The notes: a model not told the origin generated them from the letters alone. 64,000 nt of DNA from Microbacterium salsuginis (GCF_012524205.1 NZ_JABACI010000004.1:496001-560000); one strand, 5' to 3'. Numbered from the stretch's first letter, positions 32,209 to 41,263 are shown. Numbers and translations: made by a program.

Positions 32209-33987
32209 GTGTCCCCGCGCAGAATCCCCGCGCTCGCCGCGGTCGCCGTCGGCGCGCTCGTCGTCGGCCTGGCCGCCGCATCGCCCGCCACCGCGGCATC
32301 CGAAGTATCCGCTCCCACCACCACGCTCAACGGCTACCGCAACGTCGGCTACTACGGCCAGTGGCGAGCGACCGGCGAGGCGCAGGCGACCGTCAAACGG
32401 CTGTTCGTCGACACCGCCGCCGCACAGAACCTCACCCACCTCAACTACTCGTTCGGCAACATCGCCGGGGACCAGGCCGCTCTCGACGCCGCTCGAGCCG
32501 CCGGCGTGCAGGGGCTCGACGAGGTCGAGCCCTTCACGTGCTTCATCTCCGACACGCCCGCCGCAGGACCGGGTCAGACCGACACCGCGGGCGACGCCGC
32601 CAGCGACTTCGTGCACGCCTTCTCGGCGGAGCAGTCCGTGCTGGGGATCGCCGACACGAAGACGCAGCCGCTCGCCGGCAACTTCAACCAGCTGCAGCAG
32701 CTGAAGCGCCTCTACCCCGACCTCAAGGTCAACGTGTCGCTCGGCGGCTGGTCGTGGTCGAAGTCGTTCTCGAAAGCAGTCGCGACCCCCGAACTGCGTG
32801 CCGCGCTCGCCGAATCGTGCATCGACCTGTACATACGTGGCGACCTCCCCACGATCGACGGACGCGGCGGCGACGGTGCAGCCGCCGGCATCTTCGACGG
32901 CTTCGACCTCGACTGGGAGTGGCCGGGGGCGCCCGACTGGGCTCAGGAGGTCGGAAACTCGGTCGACCCCGTGAACGACCGCGCGAACTTCCTCGCGTTC
33001 GTGAAGGAACTGCGCGCTCAGCTCGACGCCGTCGAGGGCGAGACCGGGGCGGACTACGAGCTCTCCGCGTTCCTGCCCGCGGGCCCGACGCAGATCGCGG
33101 CCGGGGGATGGAACGACCCGGAGCTGTTCGAGTACCTCGACTACGCCAACCTCCAGGGCTATGACCTGTGGGGCTCGTGGGCTGCCGAGACCGGACATCA
33201 GGGCAACGTGTTCGGTGACCCCGCTCACAACTGGGGACTCGGGCTCGACACCGTCGTCGCCTCGTACATGAACGCGGGCATCGACCCCGCCCAGCTGAAT
33301 CTCGGCCTCGCCGCCTACGGCCAGGGGTGGCGCGACGCCGAGCCGCAGCCGTGGACGACGTCGGGAGGCGGGCTCGGCCAGATCACGTGGGACCAGCTCA
33401 AGACCCGTGACCTCGACATCCATCACGAATACACGGCGGAGGGCCGCTTCAACGCGACGTGGGGATACGACCCCGCCGCGCGGGAGTTCTGGTCGTTCGA
33501 CGACGAGCTCGCGGTCGCCGAGAAGACGCGCTGGGCGATCGAGCAGGGTCTGGGAGGCGTCGACTTCTGGGAGATCGGCAACGACGTGGCCGGTGACCTG
33601 TCCGCCGCCTCGGCTGACGTGCTGCGTGCCGCAGCACCCGGGCCGGTCTCGGGGCCGCCCGCCCTGCTGTGTGCGCAGACGCCGCTCGCCCCGGCCGCAC
33701 CGTGGAACGCGCAGACCACGTACCGCGGCGGAGAGCTCGTGCATCTGGACGGCCGCGTCTTCGAGGCCCAGTGGTACGCACGAGGCGATGAGCCGGGCGC
33801 ATCCGTTCGCGGGCCGTGGAGCACGCTCACCGCCTGCGGCGTCCACCCTGACACGGTGCAGGACTGGTACGCCGACCGCATCTATGGGAAGGGCGATCAG
33901 GTCGTGCACGACGGAGTGACCTACACGGCGCAGTGGTGGAGCCGCGCGGACGAGCCCGGCGGGAAGCGCGGTCCCTGGAAGCCCTGA
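32209..33987 (+). CDS. secreted GH18 chitinase with two CBM5/12 domains
   Basis: The 592-aa exported enzyme hydrolyses chitin. GTG 32209 follows GAAGGAG and starts a signal peptide (RRIPALAAVAVGALVVGLAAASPATAA). The GH18 barrel has NVSLGGWSWSKSF and the catalytic DGFDLDWE at residues 230-237, with Glu237 as acid; NLQGYDLWG and GGVDFWEIGND mark later strands. The C-terminus carries two chitin-binding modules of the CBM5/12 type, about 497-541 (VFEAQWYARGDEPG) and 550-592 (TYTAQWWSRADEPGG). The organisation fits a complete extracellular chitinase. The TTAGGA/TCCTAA operator upstream suggests control by amino-sugar availability. Confidence 0.95.
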   Translation: MSPRRIPALAAVAVGALVVGLAAASPATAASEVSAPTTTLNGYRNVGYYGQWRATGEAQATVKRLFVDTAAAQNLTHLNYSFGNIAGDQAALDAARAAGVQGLDEVEPFTCFISDTPAAGPGQTDTAGDAASDFVHAFSAEQSVLGIADTKTQPLAGNFNQLQQLKRLYPDLKVNVSLGGWSWSKSFSKAVATPELRAALAESCIDLYIRGDLPTIDGRGGDGAAAGIFDGFDLDWEWPGAPDWAQEVGNSVDPVNDRANFLAFVKELRAQLDAVEGETGADYELSAFLPAGPTQIAAGGWNDPELFEYLDYANLQGYDLWGSWAAETGHQGNVFGDPAHNWGLGLDTVVASYMNAGIDPAQLNLGLAAYGQGWRDAEPQPWTTSGGGLGQITWDQLKTRDLDIHHEYTAEGRFNATWGYDPAAREFWSFDDELAVAEKTRWAIEQGLGGVDFWEIGNDVAGDLSAASADVLRAAAPGPVSGPPALLCAQTPLAPAAPWNAQTTYRGGELVHLDGRVFEAQWYARGDEPGASVRGPWSTLTACGVHPDTVQDWYADRIYGKGDQVVHDGVTYTAQWWSRADEPGGKRGPWKP

Positions 33988-33995
33988 ACCCGGGC

Positions 33996-34033
33996 CACGA
34001 CGGCGGGCGCACCCAGGTGTGCCCGCCGTCGTG
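33996..34033. terminator. bidirectional terminator after chitinase gene
   Basis: CACGACGGCGGGC (33996-34008) pairs perfectly with GCCCGCCGTCGTG (34021-34033) across a 12-nt loop between convergent genes. Confidence 0.7.
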
Positions 34034-34050
34034 CGTGCGTGCGCCGTTCG

Positions 34051-34713
34051 TCAGGCCGATGCGGGCGGCATCACGGTGGCGATGAGCTCAGGGTCGCCGC
34101 CGAGGCTCGTCAGCCGCGCCCGTAGGGCCGTCGCTGCCCGGGCGTAAGGCTCGGCGCTCGCGTACAGGAGGGATCGGGTGTTCGCCGCCTCCAGGAACGA
34201 CACCATCTCGAAGGTGAGCTGACGCGCGTCGTCGAGGAGGGGCAGTTCGCCCGCCTTCATCGCATACTCGATGCTGACGGTGAGGTAGTCCTCCCAGTCC
34301 GAGCTGGCCGCGACGACGGCGTCGCGCACCGCGCCGGGCTTGGAGTCGTACTCCACCGACGTTGCGGCGAAGAAGCAGCCGCCGCGGAAGACGCGTGTCT
34401 CGGAGTACGCGAGCCACTGCGAGAGCAGTGCGCACACGCGCGACAGCCCGCGCTCGGAGCTCGCTCGAGCGGGCGTGACGACGCTGTCGACGAAAACCTC
34501 TCGCGCGGCCGCCACGACGGCCAGCTGCAGCTGCTCCTTCGAGCCGAACAACGTCGCGACGCCGCTCTTGCTATGGCCCGAAGCATCCGCCAATCGCCCG
34601 ATCGTGATGCCGTCGAGGCCGTCGACCGAGGCCGTATCGACGGCGTGGGCGAGGATCCCCCGGCGGGATTCATCACCCCGGAGCCGGCGTCCGTCGATCT
34701 GTCCTTGTGCCAC
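34051..34713 (-). CDS. TetR-family regulator
   Basis: This 220-aa repressor-type protein has the N-terminal helix-turn-helix VDGLDGITIGRLADASGHSKSGVATLFGSKEQLQLAVV (about 30-67). The all-helical ligand domain contains FRGGCFFAATSVEYDSKPGAVRDAV, which matches the YP_ C-terminal TetR_C subfamily with a GGC motif. The start is GTG 34713, 6 nt after a TATTCT box. Two TACGA-N4-TCGTA sites lie in the divergent promoter shared with the hydrolase gene, so it probably represses both. Confidence 0.9.
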   Translation of the reverse strand: MAQGQIDGRRLRGDESRRGILAHAVDTASVDGLDGITIGRLADASGHSKSGVATLFGSKEQLQLAVVAAAREVFVDSVVTPARASSERGLSRVCALLSQWLAYSETRVFRGGCFFAATSVEYDSKPGAVRDAVVAASSDWEDYLTVSIEYAMKAGELPLLDDARQLTFEMVSFLEAANTRSLLYASAEPYARAATALRARLTSLGGDPELIATVMPPASA

Positions 34714-34719
34714 GGCATC

Positions 34720-34725
34720 AGAATA
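34720..34725 (-). promoter_or_regulatory. leaderless -10 box of the tetR gene
   Basis: On the minus strand TATTCT is followed by GATGCC (6 nt) and GTG 34713. It lies immediately beside operator site 1. Confidence 0.55.
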
Positions 34726-34728
34726 CCG

Positions 34729-34764
34729 TACGATCGTTCGTATTACTAAGTACGACCGTTCGTA
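34729..34764. promoter_or_regulatory. twin TetR operators
   Basis: TACGATCGTTCGTA (34729-34742) and TACGACCGTTCGTA (34751-34764) are near-identical 14-bp palindromic sites with arms TACGA/TCGTA. They are spaced 22 bp centre to centre in the 66-bp divergent gap. Confidence 0.75.
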
Positions 34765-34779
34765 TACCCGGATGGGAGC

Positions 34780-35712
34780 ATGATGAACATCGCCCTTTCT
34801 CTTGCCGGCGCCGGCGTGCGCGCCGCAGAATCCGTCTCGCCTCGGTGGGGCGCGGCAGCGGCCATGCCGCTGTTCGCCCGTGTCGACCGGCCCCGTCCGG
34901 TGCGTACGATCGACCTCCCCACGATGTCGCGGGCCCGGCGCTCGGTGGTGCGCATCCCGGGCGTCGCCGGCACCGGCGTCGATGTCGTGGTCTACGAGTG
35001 GGGCGCCGGCAGTCGCACGGTTGTGCTCGCCCATGGCTGGAACGGGCGCGCGAGCCAGTTCGCGACGCTCGTGCGGGAACTCATCGCCGAGCGGTACCGG
35101 GTGGTGGCCTTCGATGCACCCGCGCACGGCGACTCGGCAGGTCGCCGGACCTACCTCGTCGACTGGCGCGATGTGCTCGCTGCGCTGCAGGTGCGGTACG
35201 GGCGCTTCGAGGCGATCGTCGGCCACTCATTCGGAGGTCTGGCCGCGCTCGTCTCGACGGCGGGCGGGATCGAGACGGAGCGAGTGGTCACGGTCGCCGC
35301 GCCCGCCGCCGCCGAGACCCTGCTGACGCAGTTCCAGTCGATGCTCGGCTACTCCGATCCCACTTCGGATGCTCTCGGGCGACTCTTCGCGCGCAGGTAC
35401 TTCCCCGGCGACGCTGATCCGTTCGCGTGGCTGTCGGCGGTCCGGCGTCCGCTGCCGGGGACGCCGCTGCTGGTGATCCACGACGACGCCGATCTTCGCG
35501 TGCCGTTCGCCGAGGCATCGCGCATCGCAGACGCGAATCCCGGTTCGCGCCTGGTGTCGACGAGCGGCTTCGGGCACAACCGGATCCTCACGGCCGATCG
35601 GTTCCTCGATGCCGTGGTCGATTTCGTCACGCAGCCGATTCCACCGTCGTCCCGAGAGGCAGAGGTGTCCGCCGCAGCGATCCGCGAACCCGCCGAGGCC
35701 GTGGCGGTGTGA
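34780..35712 (+). CDS. alpha/beta hydrolase
   Basis: The 310-aa hydrolase has the HGWNGRASQF oxyanion-hole region, the nucleophile elbow IVGHSFGG (Ser near residue 151), the acid in LLVIHDDADLRVPF and the His in SGFGHNRIL near 267. The first ~50 residues are poorly conserved and mildly hydrophobic. ATG 34780 follows GGGAG. It is divergent from and probably repressed by the adjacent TetR protein through the twin operators; such pairs often handle a hydrophobic ester or lactone. The substrate is unknown. Confidence 0.88.
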   Translation: MMNIALSLAGAGVRAAESVSPRWGAAAAMPLFARVDRPRPVRTIDLPTMSRARRSVVRIPGVAGTGVDVVVYEWGAGSRTVVLAHGWNGRASQFATLVRELIAERYRVVAFDAPAHGDSAGRRTYLVDWRDVLAALQVRYGRFEAIVGHSFGGLAALVSTAGGIETERVVTVAAPAAAETLLTQFQSMLGYSDPTSDALGRLFARRYFPGDADPFAWLSAVRRPLPGTPLLVIHDDADLRVPFAEASRIADANPGSRLVSTSGFGHNRILTADRFLDAVVDFVTQPIPPSSREAEVSAAAIREPAEAVAV

Positions 35713-35715
35713 GTG

Positions 35716-36816
35716 TCAGAAGAGACGGGCGGATGCTTCGCGCCCGTCGCCCACGCCGGCGGGGCGCGGCAGCGCCGCTCGGCCCCGCGACGTGACGACG
35801 ATCGACGCCGACCGGGCCGCCAGGCCCGAGACAGGTGCGCCCCGAGGGGCGTCGTCCTCGGCGCGGCCGTCGAGGCCGTGCACGCGAAGCAGCGGCCGCA
35901 CGCGCTTGGCGAGCCACGACCGGTAGGCCTTGGGCGCGTTGGCCGTCATCCCGGGATACAAGCCTCGATACGACGAGACGAGCTCCGGATGCCGCTGCTC
36001 GAGCCACTGCATGAACCACTGCTTGGCGCCGGGCCGCAGATGCAGTGCGCCGTACACGACACGTGACGCACCGGCATCCTTGATGCGGGTCAGAGCGTGG
36101 TCGATCGCCGCGATGGAGTCGGTGAGGTGCGGGATGATCGGCATCAGGAAGACCGTCACGCGGAAGCCTGCCTCGGTCGCCGCGCGCACCGTCTCCAATC
36201 GCGCCGTCGCGGTGGGGGTGCCGGGCTCGATGATGCGTTGCAGCTCGTCGTCGAACACCGCGATAGAGGTGGAGATCGTCACATCGACGTGGCCTGCGGC
36301 GTCCTTCAGCAGCGGCAGATCGCGGCGGATCATGGTGCCTTTGGTGAGGATCGAGAACGGAGTACCCGATTCGGCGAGCGCCGACGCGATGCCGGGCATC
36401 AGCTTGTAGCGGCCTTCCGCTCGCTGGTACGGGTCGGTGTTGGTGCCGAGCGCGACCGGCTCGCGCATCCACGTCCCTCGCCGCAACTCCTTCTGCAGCA
36501 CGTCGACGACGTTCACCTTCACGACGATCTGCGAGTCGAAGTCGGTGCCCGCGTCGAGTTCGAGGTACTCGTGCGTCCCGCGGGCGAAGCAGTAAACGCA
36601 TGCGTGACTGCAGCCGCGGTACGGGTTCACCGTCCAGTCGAACGGCATGGCCGAAGAGCTCGGAACATGGTTGAGGGCGGACTTGCACAGCACCTCATGG
36701 AAGGTCATGCCGGCGAACTCGGGCGTCGTCACAGATTGGACGAGACCGTTCAGCTGCTCGAGACCGGGCAGGGCTGCGGCATCCGCCACGCCCAGTTCCT
36801 GTCCCTGCCAACGCAT
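35716..36816 (-). CDS. Rv2578c-family radical SAM protein
   Basis: The 366-aa protein carries the radical-SAM cluster motif in NPYRGCSHACVYCFARGTHEYL (CxxxCxxC, about residues 66-73). SPB-photolyase/Rv2578c-type features follow: VKVNVVDVLQKELRRGTW, ALGTNTDPYQRAEGRYKLMPGI, FSILTKGTMIRRDLPLL and LRPGAKQWFMQWLEQRHPELV. The N-terminal MRWQGQEL is typical of the actinobacterial Rv2578c branch, which is of unknown reaction. Its stop lies 3 nt from the convergent hydrolase stop. ATG 36816 is preferred, as the longer frame is not conserved. Confidence 0.9.
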   Translation of the reverse strand: MRWQGQELGVADAAALPGLEQLNGLVQSVTTPEFAGMTFHEVLCKSALNHVPSSSAMPFDWTVNPYRGCSHACVYCFARGTHEYLELDAGTDFDSQIVVKVNVVDVLQKELRRGTWMREPVALGTNTDPYQRAEGRYKLMPGIASALAESGTPFSILTKGTMIRRDLPLLKDAAGHVDVTISTSIAVFDDELQRIIEPGTPTATARLETVRAATEAGFRVTVFLMPIIPHLTDSIAAIDHALTRIKDAGASRVVYGALHLRPGAKQWFMQWLEQRHPELVSSYRGLYPGMTANAPKAYRSWLAKRVRPLLRVHGLDGRAEDDAPRGAPVSGLAARSASIVVTSRGRAALPRPAGVGDGREASARLF

Positions 36817-36928
36817 GATCCCATGAGAACAGATCTTCGAGCATCGGTCAAGCGTGCTCGGGATTGCATCGAACATCGGACGACCGGCCGCTGGGCCGGG
36901 TTCGCATCGATCGCGACCGAGGGCCACA

Positions 36929-38116
36929 ATGGCTAACGTGACGGCGCCTGGCAAGCCCGAATCCTCCCGGCCGGCCCCCGGCACTCGTCGTGCCGCGCGA
37001 GCGATGCGCGACGAGGCGGAGCGGCGCGCCCGCGCCGAGAAGAGTGCCCGTGCCGAGAGCCGCACTCGTGCCGAGAGCCGCACTCCTGCCGAGAGCGGCC
37101 TAGGCTCCACGACCGCTGCGCCGACCCCGGGCAGCCGGCGCGCGGCGCGCGCGGCAGAACTGTTCGATCCCGATGGGGTGCACGCTCGCCATGCCCGCAC
37201 CCGCCGCTGGAAGCGCGTGGGCGTCGTGGCCGGCCTCGCCGTCGGTGCCGCATTGCTGGTCGGCTCTTCGGCTGCGCTCACCGCGATCGTCGCACCACCC
37301 GCCGACACCGTGCAGGCGACCATGTCGCTGGCGGGCGAACCGCCCGAGATCGAGCAGCTGCCCGTGCCCGACGTGAGGCAGTCCCCCGTCGTCACGGACC
37401 TGTGCGCGGTCCCCGAGTTCGTCGCTGCGCTCCAGTCGGGCGATGACGAGGCCGCGGTGCTGGCCGCGGGTGGGGGCGAGGCGTTCCGCTCCGCGGTGGC
37501 GGGGGGATCGGCGAGCTGCGTCGACCTCGGCGACTCCGCGCGAGTGTGGGCGGTCGTCGACAAGCTGCGCCCGGCGTCGCCCATCGACTATCGCCCGTCG
37601 GCGCTGGTGATGCCCGAGGGTGTGCGCAACATCGAAGGCGGTGCACTGCGAGCGGATGCGGCATCCGGGCTCACCTCCCTCGTCGCGGCGGCGCGCGACG
37701 CCGGCGTCGGCGAGGTCGCTCTCGAGAGCGCCTTCCGGTCGTACCAGACGCAGCAGGAGACCTACGGGCGTCACTTCGCGCAGCGGGGTGAGCAGGCGGA
37801 TCAGGTCAGCGCCCGGCCCGGCTACTCCGAGCACCAGCTGGGGCTCGGGGCGGACGTCGTCGCGTGCGCCGGCGCATGCGGCAGCCTCGACGACCTCGCC
37901 GGCACGGCGCAGGGGCATTGGATCGCCGAGCACGCGTGGGAGCACGGCTGGATCGTGCGATACGTGGAGGGCGCGACCCCGGTGACGGGCTACCTGCCCG
38001 AGCCGTGGCACCTGCGCTACGTCGGCCGCGAGCTGGCGCGTGCCTACCACGAGGGGGGTTGGACGTCGCTCGAGGAGTTCTTCGCGCTGCCGCCCGCGCC
38101 CGACTACGCGGAGTGA
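36929..38116 (+). CDS. membrane-anchored D,D-carboxypeptidase (M15, VanY-type)
   Basis: The 395-aa protein has a basic cytoplasmic head with RAESRT repeats (about 25-55), one transmembrane helix (VGVVAGLAVGAALLVGSSAALTAIV, about 93-117) and an extracellular M15B domain. Catalytic zinc motifs are visible as SEHQLGLGADV (SxHxxGxAxD) and EPWHLRYVG (ExxWH). The preceding SAFRSYQTQQETYGRHF is the family substrate loop. It trims the terminal D-Ala of peptidoglycan stem peptides. ATG 36929 is supported by GAGG 7 nt upstream. DNA of the head contains an 18-bp tandem repeat at 37049-37100. Confidence 0.9.
   Translation: MANVTAPGKPESSRPAPGTRRAARAMRDEAERRARAEKSARAESRTRAESRTPAESGLGSTTAAPTPGSRRAARAAELFDPDGVHARHARTRRWKRVGVVAGLAVGAALLVGSSAALTAIVAPPADTVQATMSLAGEPPEIEQLPVPDVRQSPVVTDLCAVPEFVAALQSGDDEAAVLAAGGGEAFRSAVAGGSASCVDLGDSARVWAVVDKLRPASPIDYRPSALVMPEGVRNIEGGALRADAASGLTSLVAAARDAGVGEVALESAFRSYQTQQETYGRHFAQRGEQADQVSARPGYSEHQLGLGADVVACAGACGSLDDLAGTAQGHWIAEHAWEHGWIVRYVEGATPVTGYLPEPWHLRYVGRELARAYHEGGWTSLEEFFALPPAPDYAE
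37049..37100 (+). repeat. 18-bp coding minisatellite in the M15 gene
   Basis: CGTGCCGAGAGCCGCACT occurs at 37049-37066 and 37067-37084, with a degenerate third unit to 37100. It encodes RAESRT repeats in the cytoplasmic head. Confidence 0.75.
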
Positions 38117-38166
38117 AGCCGGAACTCGATTCCATCTTTCGTGAGACTGAATGTCGCCGTTCGGCG

Positions 38167-38172
38167 TAGGAT
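38167..38172 (+). promoter_or_regulatory. -10 box candidate for the acyl-CoA dehydrogenase gene
   Basis: TAGGAT lies 60 nt upstream of ATG 38233, leaving a conventional leader with the GAGGAGAGAGG ribosome site. Confidence 0.35.
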
Positions 38173-38232
38173 CGACGTGCCGCGGCAGAAAGCAGCGTCG
38201 CGGGCTCGACGAGGAGAGAGGTTTCGCCTGCC

Positions 38233-39396
38233 ATGGAGCGGGATATCTACGACGAGGACCACGAGGCGTTCCGCGACGTCGTCAAAGAGTTCATCAAGCG
38301 CTACGCGTCCGACGAGAAGCGCAAGCAGTGGGACGAGGCCGGCGAGATCGACCGCGCCACCATGCTCGCCGCCGGTGAAGCCGGCATCATCGGCCTGTCC
38401 GTCCCGGAGGAGTTCGGCGGAGCGGGGATGCTGCAGGACTATCGCTTCCGATCGGTCGTGCTCGAAGAGACCATCAGCGCGGGCCTCGGCTCGCTCGCCG
38501 GTGCCCTCGGCATCCAGGACGACCTGGCCGTTCCGTACATCGTGCACATGGGCACCCAGGAGCAGAAGGAGAAGTGGCTGCCGGGAATGGCGACCGGTGA
38601 GATCCTCGGCGCCCTGGCGATGACCGAGCCGGGCGCAGGCTCCGACCTGCGCGGCATCAAGACGACGGCGAAGAAGGTCGACGGCGGCTACATCGTCAAC
38701 GGCGCGAAGACGTTCATCTCTTCGGGCAAGACGGCCGACATGGTCGTGACCTTCGTCAAGACCGGTGAGGGGAACCGCCCGGATGCCTTCAGCCTGCTGA
38801 TCCTCGAGAACGGCATGGAGGGCTTCGACCACGGCAAGAAGCTCGAGAAGATGGGCTTCCACGGGTGGGACACCGCGGAGCTCTCGTTCACCGATGTGTT
38901 CGTGCCCGACGAGAACCTGATCAGCGGCAGGGAGGGTCAGGGCTTCATCCAGCTCATGATGAACCTGCCGCTCGAGCGCCTCTCGATCGGTGTCGCCGCA
39001 GCCGCCGCCGGCGAGGCTGCGTTCGTCTGGACGCGCGACTACACCCTCAGCCGTGAGGCGTTCGGCGAGCGCATCGCCGATTTCCAGAACACGCGCTTCA
39101 AGCTCGCCGACATGGCCACCACCGTCGACGTGATGTGGACCTATGTCGACCGCGCGATGATGCTCTACAAGGACCAGAAGCTCACCGCCGAGGAGGCCGC
39201 GAAGGTCAAGTTCTGGACGACCGACCGCGAGGCCGAGCTGCTCGACATCGGCGTGCAGCTGCACGGCGGCTACGGCTACATCACCGAGTACCCGATCGCC
39301 CGCGCCTACCTCGACGCGCGCGTGCATCGCATCTACGGCGGCACGAACGAGATCATGCGCGACATCGTGAGCCGCCAGATCGTCGGCAAGCGCTGA
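38233..39396 (+). CDS. acyl-CoA dehydrogenase
   Basis: This 387-aa FAD enzyme introduces the alpha-beta double bond in acyl-CoA. It has the N-terminal helical domain ending in LSVPEEFGGAGM and the FAD/substrate strand domain ALAMTEPGAGSDLRGIKTTA plus FISSGKTADMVVTFVKT. The C-terminal helices contain YTLSREAFGERIADFQNTRFKLADM and QLHGGYGYITEYPIARAYLDARVHRIYGGTNEIMRDIV; the catalytic base corresponds to the Glu near IYGGTNE. Chain-length preference cannot be read. ATG 38233 has a strong ribosome site. No other beta-oxidation gene is adjacent. Confidence 0.95.
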   Translation: MERDIYDEDHEAFRDVVKEFIKRYASDEKRKQWDEAGEIDRATMLAAGEAGIIGLSVPEEFGGAGMLQDYRFRSVVLEETISAGLGSLAGALGIQDDLAVPYIVHMGTQEQKEKWLPGMATGEILGALAMTEPGAGSDLRGIKTTAKKVDGGYIVNGAKTFISSGKTADMVVTFVKTGEGNRPDAFSLLILENGMEGFDHGKKLEKMGFHGWDTAELSFTDVFVPDENLISGREGQGFIQLMMNLPLERLSIGVAAAAAGEAAFVWTRDYTLSREAFGERIADFQNTRFKLADMATTVDVMWTYVDRAMMLYKDQKLTAEEAAKVKFWTTDREAELLDIGVQLHGGYGYITEYPIARAYLDARVHRIYGGTNEIMRDIVSRQIVGKR

Positions 39397-39413
39397 GCAT
39401 CCGTTCGCGGACG

Positions 39414-39449
39414 AACACGGCCATCCTCGAGATCGAGGATGGCCGTGTT
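39414..39449. terminator. strong bidirectional terminator
   Basis: AACACGGCCATCCTCGA (39414-39430) pairs perfectly with TCGAGGATGGCCGTGTT (39433-39449) across a 2-nt loop, between convergent genes. The 17-bp stem ends in TTG-TCTG. Confidence 0.85.
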
Positions 39450-39456
39450 GTCTGCA

Positions 39457-39762
39457 TCAAGCGCCTTGGATGTCCGAGAACAGGCCGGTGAAGGCGGTCC
39501 CCGTACCGACGACGCGTTGGAAGAACTCTCCTCCGATCGGTGTCGTCACGGCGTGCGAGGCCTCGTCATAGTCGGCGAAGTAGAGTTCGAGGGTGCGGTG
39601 CGCAGGGGTCGCGGTTCCGTCCTCCTTCGGCCAGACCTTCGCGTCCTCCAGGCGCTGCAGACCCGGAAGCTGACGGGCCAGGTCGATGACGCGGGTGTAC
39701 TCGGCTTCGAACGCGGTGACGTCGGCAGGGTTGTCGAAGATGAGGGTGATCTTCGTCGGCAT
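39457..39762 (-). CDS. EthD-like small protein
   Basis: The 101-aa protein is an EthD-type ferredoxin-like alpha/beta barrel subunit. Landmarks are ITLIFDNPADVTAFEAEYTRVIDLARQLPGLQRLEDAKVWP, LELYFADYDEASHAV and GGEFFQRVVGTGTAFTGLFSDIQG. EthD was named for an ethyl-tert-butyl-ether degradation gene, but most members have no defined role. ATG 39762 follows AAGGAGC. It lies 85 nt downstream of the flavin oxidoreductase gene and may share its transcript. Confidence 0.85.
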   Translation of the reverse strand: MPTKITLIFDNPADVTAFEAEYTRVIDLARQLPGLQRLEDAKVWPKEDGTATPAHRTLELYFADYDEASHAVTTPIGGEFFQRVVGTGTAFTGLFSDIQGA

Positions 39763-39847
39763 TGGCTTGCTCCTTCGATGTTGTAGCGAGGTTGAATCGT
39801 GATGTCCCCCCGCGGGTCAGTCGTCTTCCCGCCGCGGGGGTGAGGGA

Positions 39848-41263
39848 CTACTGGCTGCGGTCGGGGCGTCCGTAGGCTTCGAGAAGCCGAAGCCAGACCT
39901 CGCTGATCGTCGGGTACGACGGCACTGCATGCCAGAGGCGCTCGATCGGCACTTCTCCGACGACGGCGATCGTCGCGGAGTGGAGGAGCTCGGCAACGTC
40001 CTGACCGACGAAGGTCGCACCCACGACGACTTGGCGATCCTCGTCGACGACGAGCTTGGCACGTCCGGTGTATCCGTCGGCGTGCAGCTTCGCGCCACTC
40101 ACCCAGCCGAGGTCGTACTCGACGGCTCGAACCGGGATGCCGGCGACCCGCGCACGCTTTTCGGTCAGACCGATGCTCGCGACCTCGGGGTCGGTGAACA
40201 CCACATGTGGCACCGACTGACGGTCGGCGGTCGCGACATGTGCTCCCCAAGGCGCGTCGTCCACGGGTCTGCCCTGCAGGCGCGCGGCGATCGCTTCGCC
40301 GGCGGCGCGTGCCTGGTACTTGCCTTGGTGGGTCAGGAGGACGCGCCCGTTCACCTCGCCCACCGCGTAGAGCCAGTCGGTCCCTTCGACGAGCATGGTG
40401 TCGTCGACGGGGACCGCTGCGCCCGGTGTGAGTCCAACGGTCTCGAGGCCCAGATCGCCGGTGTTCGGGCGCCGACCGGTGGCGACCAGGATCTCCTCGG
40501 CGTGCAGATCCGTCCCGTCGGGAAGGAGCACGCCGACGGTGCCGTCGTGATGGCGGACCACACGCTCAGGGATCACGCCGAGACGAACGTCCACACCTTC
40601 GCCCGCGAGCGCTTCGGCGACGTATTCCCCGACGAACGGCTCCTCCTGGTCCAGCAGCTGCGTCCGTGAGATCACAGTCACCTTCGACCCGAGCGACGCG
40701 AAGGCAAAGGCGAGTTCCGTGCCGGCGACGCCTCCTCCGATGACGATCAGGCGCGCCGGGACATGGTCGGCCGCAGTGGCCTCTCGAGTTCCCCAACCCG
40801 CGGCGGTACCGAGACCCCGGATGGGCGGCACGAAGGGAACCGATCCGGTCGCCAGTGCCACGGCCTTGGCCCTGAACACGCGCTCACCGACCTGTACCTG
40901 TTGCGGTCCGACGAGGCGTCCGTGGCCGCGGATGAGCTCGATCCCGGCGGAATCAAGCCAGGCGACCTGCCCGTGGTCGTTCCAATGGTCGGTGAACTCT
41001 GAGCGTCTGGCGAGCAGGGCTGCCGTGTCGATCGTGCCGGTGACGGCCTCGCGAGCTCCCGCGAGGCGCTGCGCGGCCCGGATCGCGTGACCGCTGCGCA
41101 GCAGCGCCTTCGAAGGCATGCAGGCCCAGTACGAGCATTCACCTCCCACGAGCTCGGATTCGACGATGGCGACGCGAACACCTTGCTTGAGGGCGTAGTC
41201 TGCGACGTTCTCGCCGACCGGGCCGGCGCCTACGACGATCAGGTCGTAGTCGAACGCCGTCAT
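39848..41263 (-). CDS. class-I pyridine nucleotide-disulfide oxidoreductase
   Basis: The 471-aa flavoprotein is of the dihydrolipoyl dehydrogenase/mercuric reductase type. FAD is bound at VVGAGPVGEN (10-19). The redox-active pair is Cys43/Cys48 in GGECSYWACMPSK. The NAD(P) site is LIVIGGGVAGTELAFAFASLG, the second FAD motif is LYAVGEVNGR, and the C-terminal interface domain has HSATIAVVGEVPIERLWHAVPSYPTISEVW. The terminal His-Glu pair of true lipoamide dehydrogenases appears as HAVPSYPTISE, where Glu is retained. The electron acceptor is unknown. Its ATG overlaps the DUF308 stop by 4 nt, and a TetR protein is divergent upstream. Confidence 0.9.
   Translation of the reverse strand: MTAFDYDLIVVGAGPVGENVADYALKQGVRVAIVESELVGGECSYWACMPSKALLRSGHAIRAAQRLAGAREAVTGTIDTAALLARRSEFTDHWNDHGQVAWLDSAGIELIRGHGRLVGPQQVQVGERVFRAKAVALATGSVPFVPPIRGLGTAAGWGTREATAADHVPARLIVIGGGVAGTELAFAFASLGSKVTVISRTQLLDQEEPFVGEYVAEALAGEGVDVRLGVIPERVVRHHDGTVGVLLPDGTDLHAEEILVATGRRPNTGDLGLETVGLTPGAAVPVDDTMLVEGTDWLYAVGEVNGRVLLTHQGKYQARAAGEAIAARLQGRPVDDAPWGAHVATADRQSVPHVVFTDPEVASIGLTEKRARVAGIPVRAVEYDLGWVSGAKLHADGYTGRAKLVVDEDRQVVVGATFVGQDVAELLHSATIAVVGEVPIERLWHAVPSYPTISEVWLRLLEAYGRPDRSQ

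Noticed and set aside
39848..41263. Mercuric reductase or dihydrolipoamide dehydrogenase by name
   Set aside because: The CX4C flavoprotein fold is clear, but there is no HMA domain, mer neighbour or pyruvate dehydrogenase context; only the class is supported.
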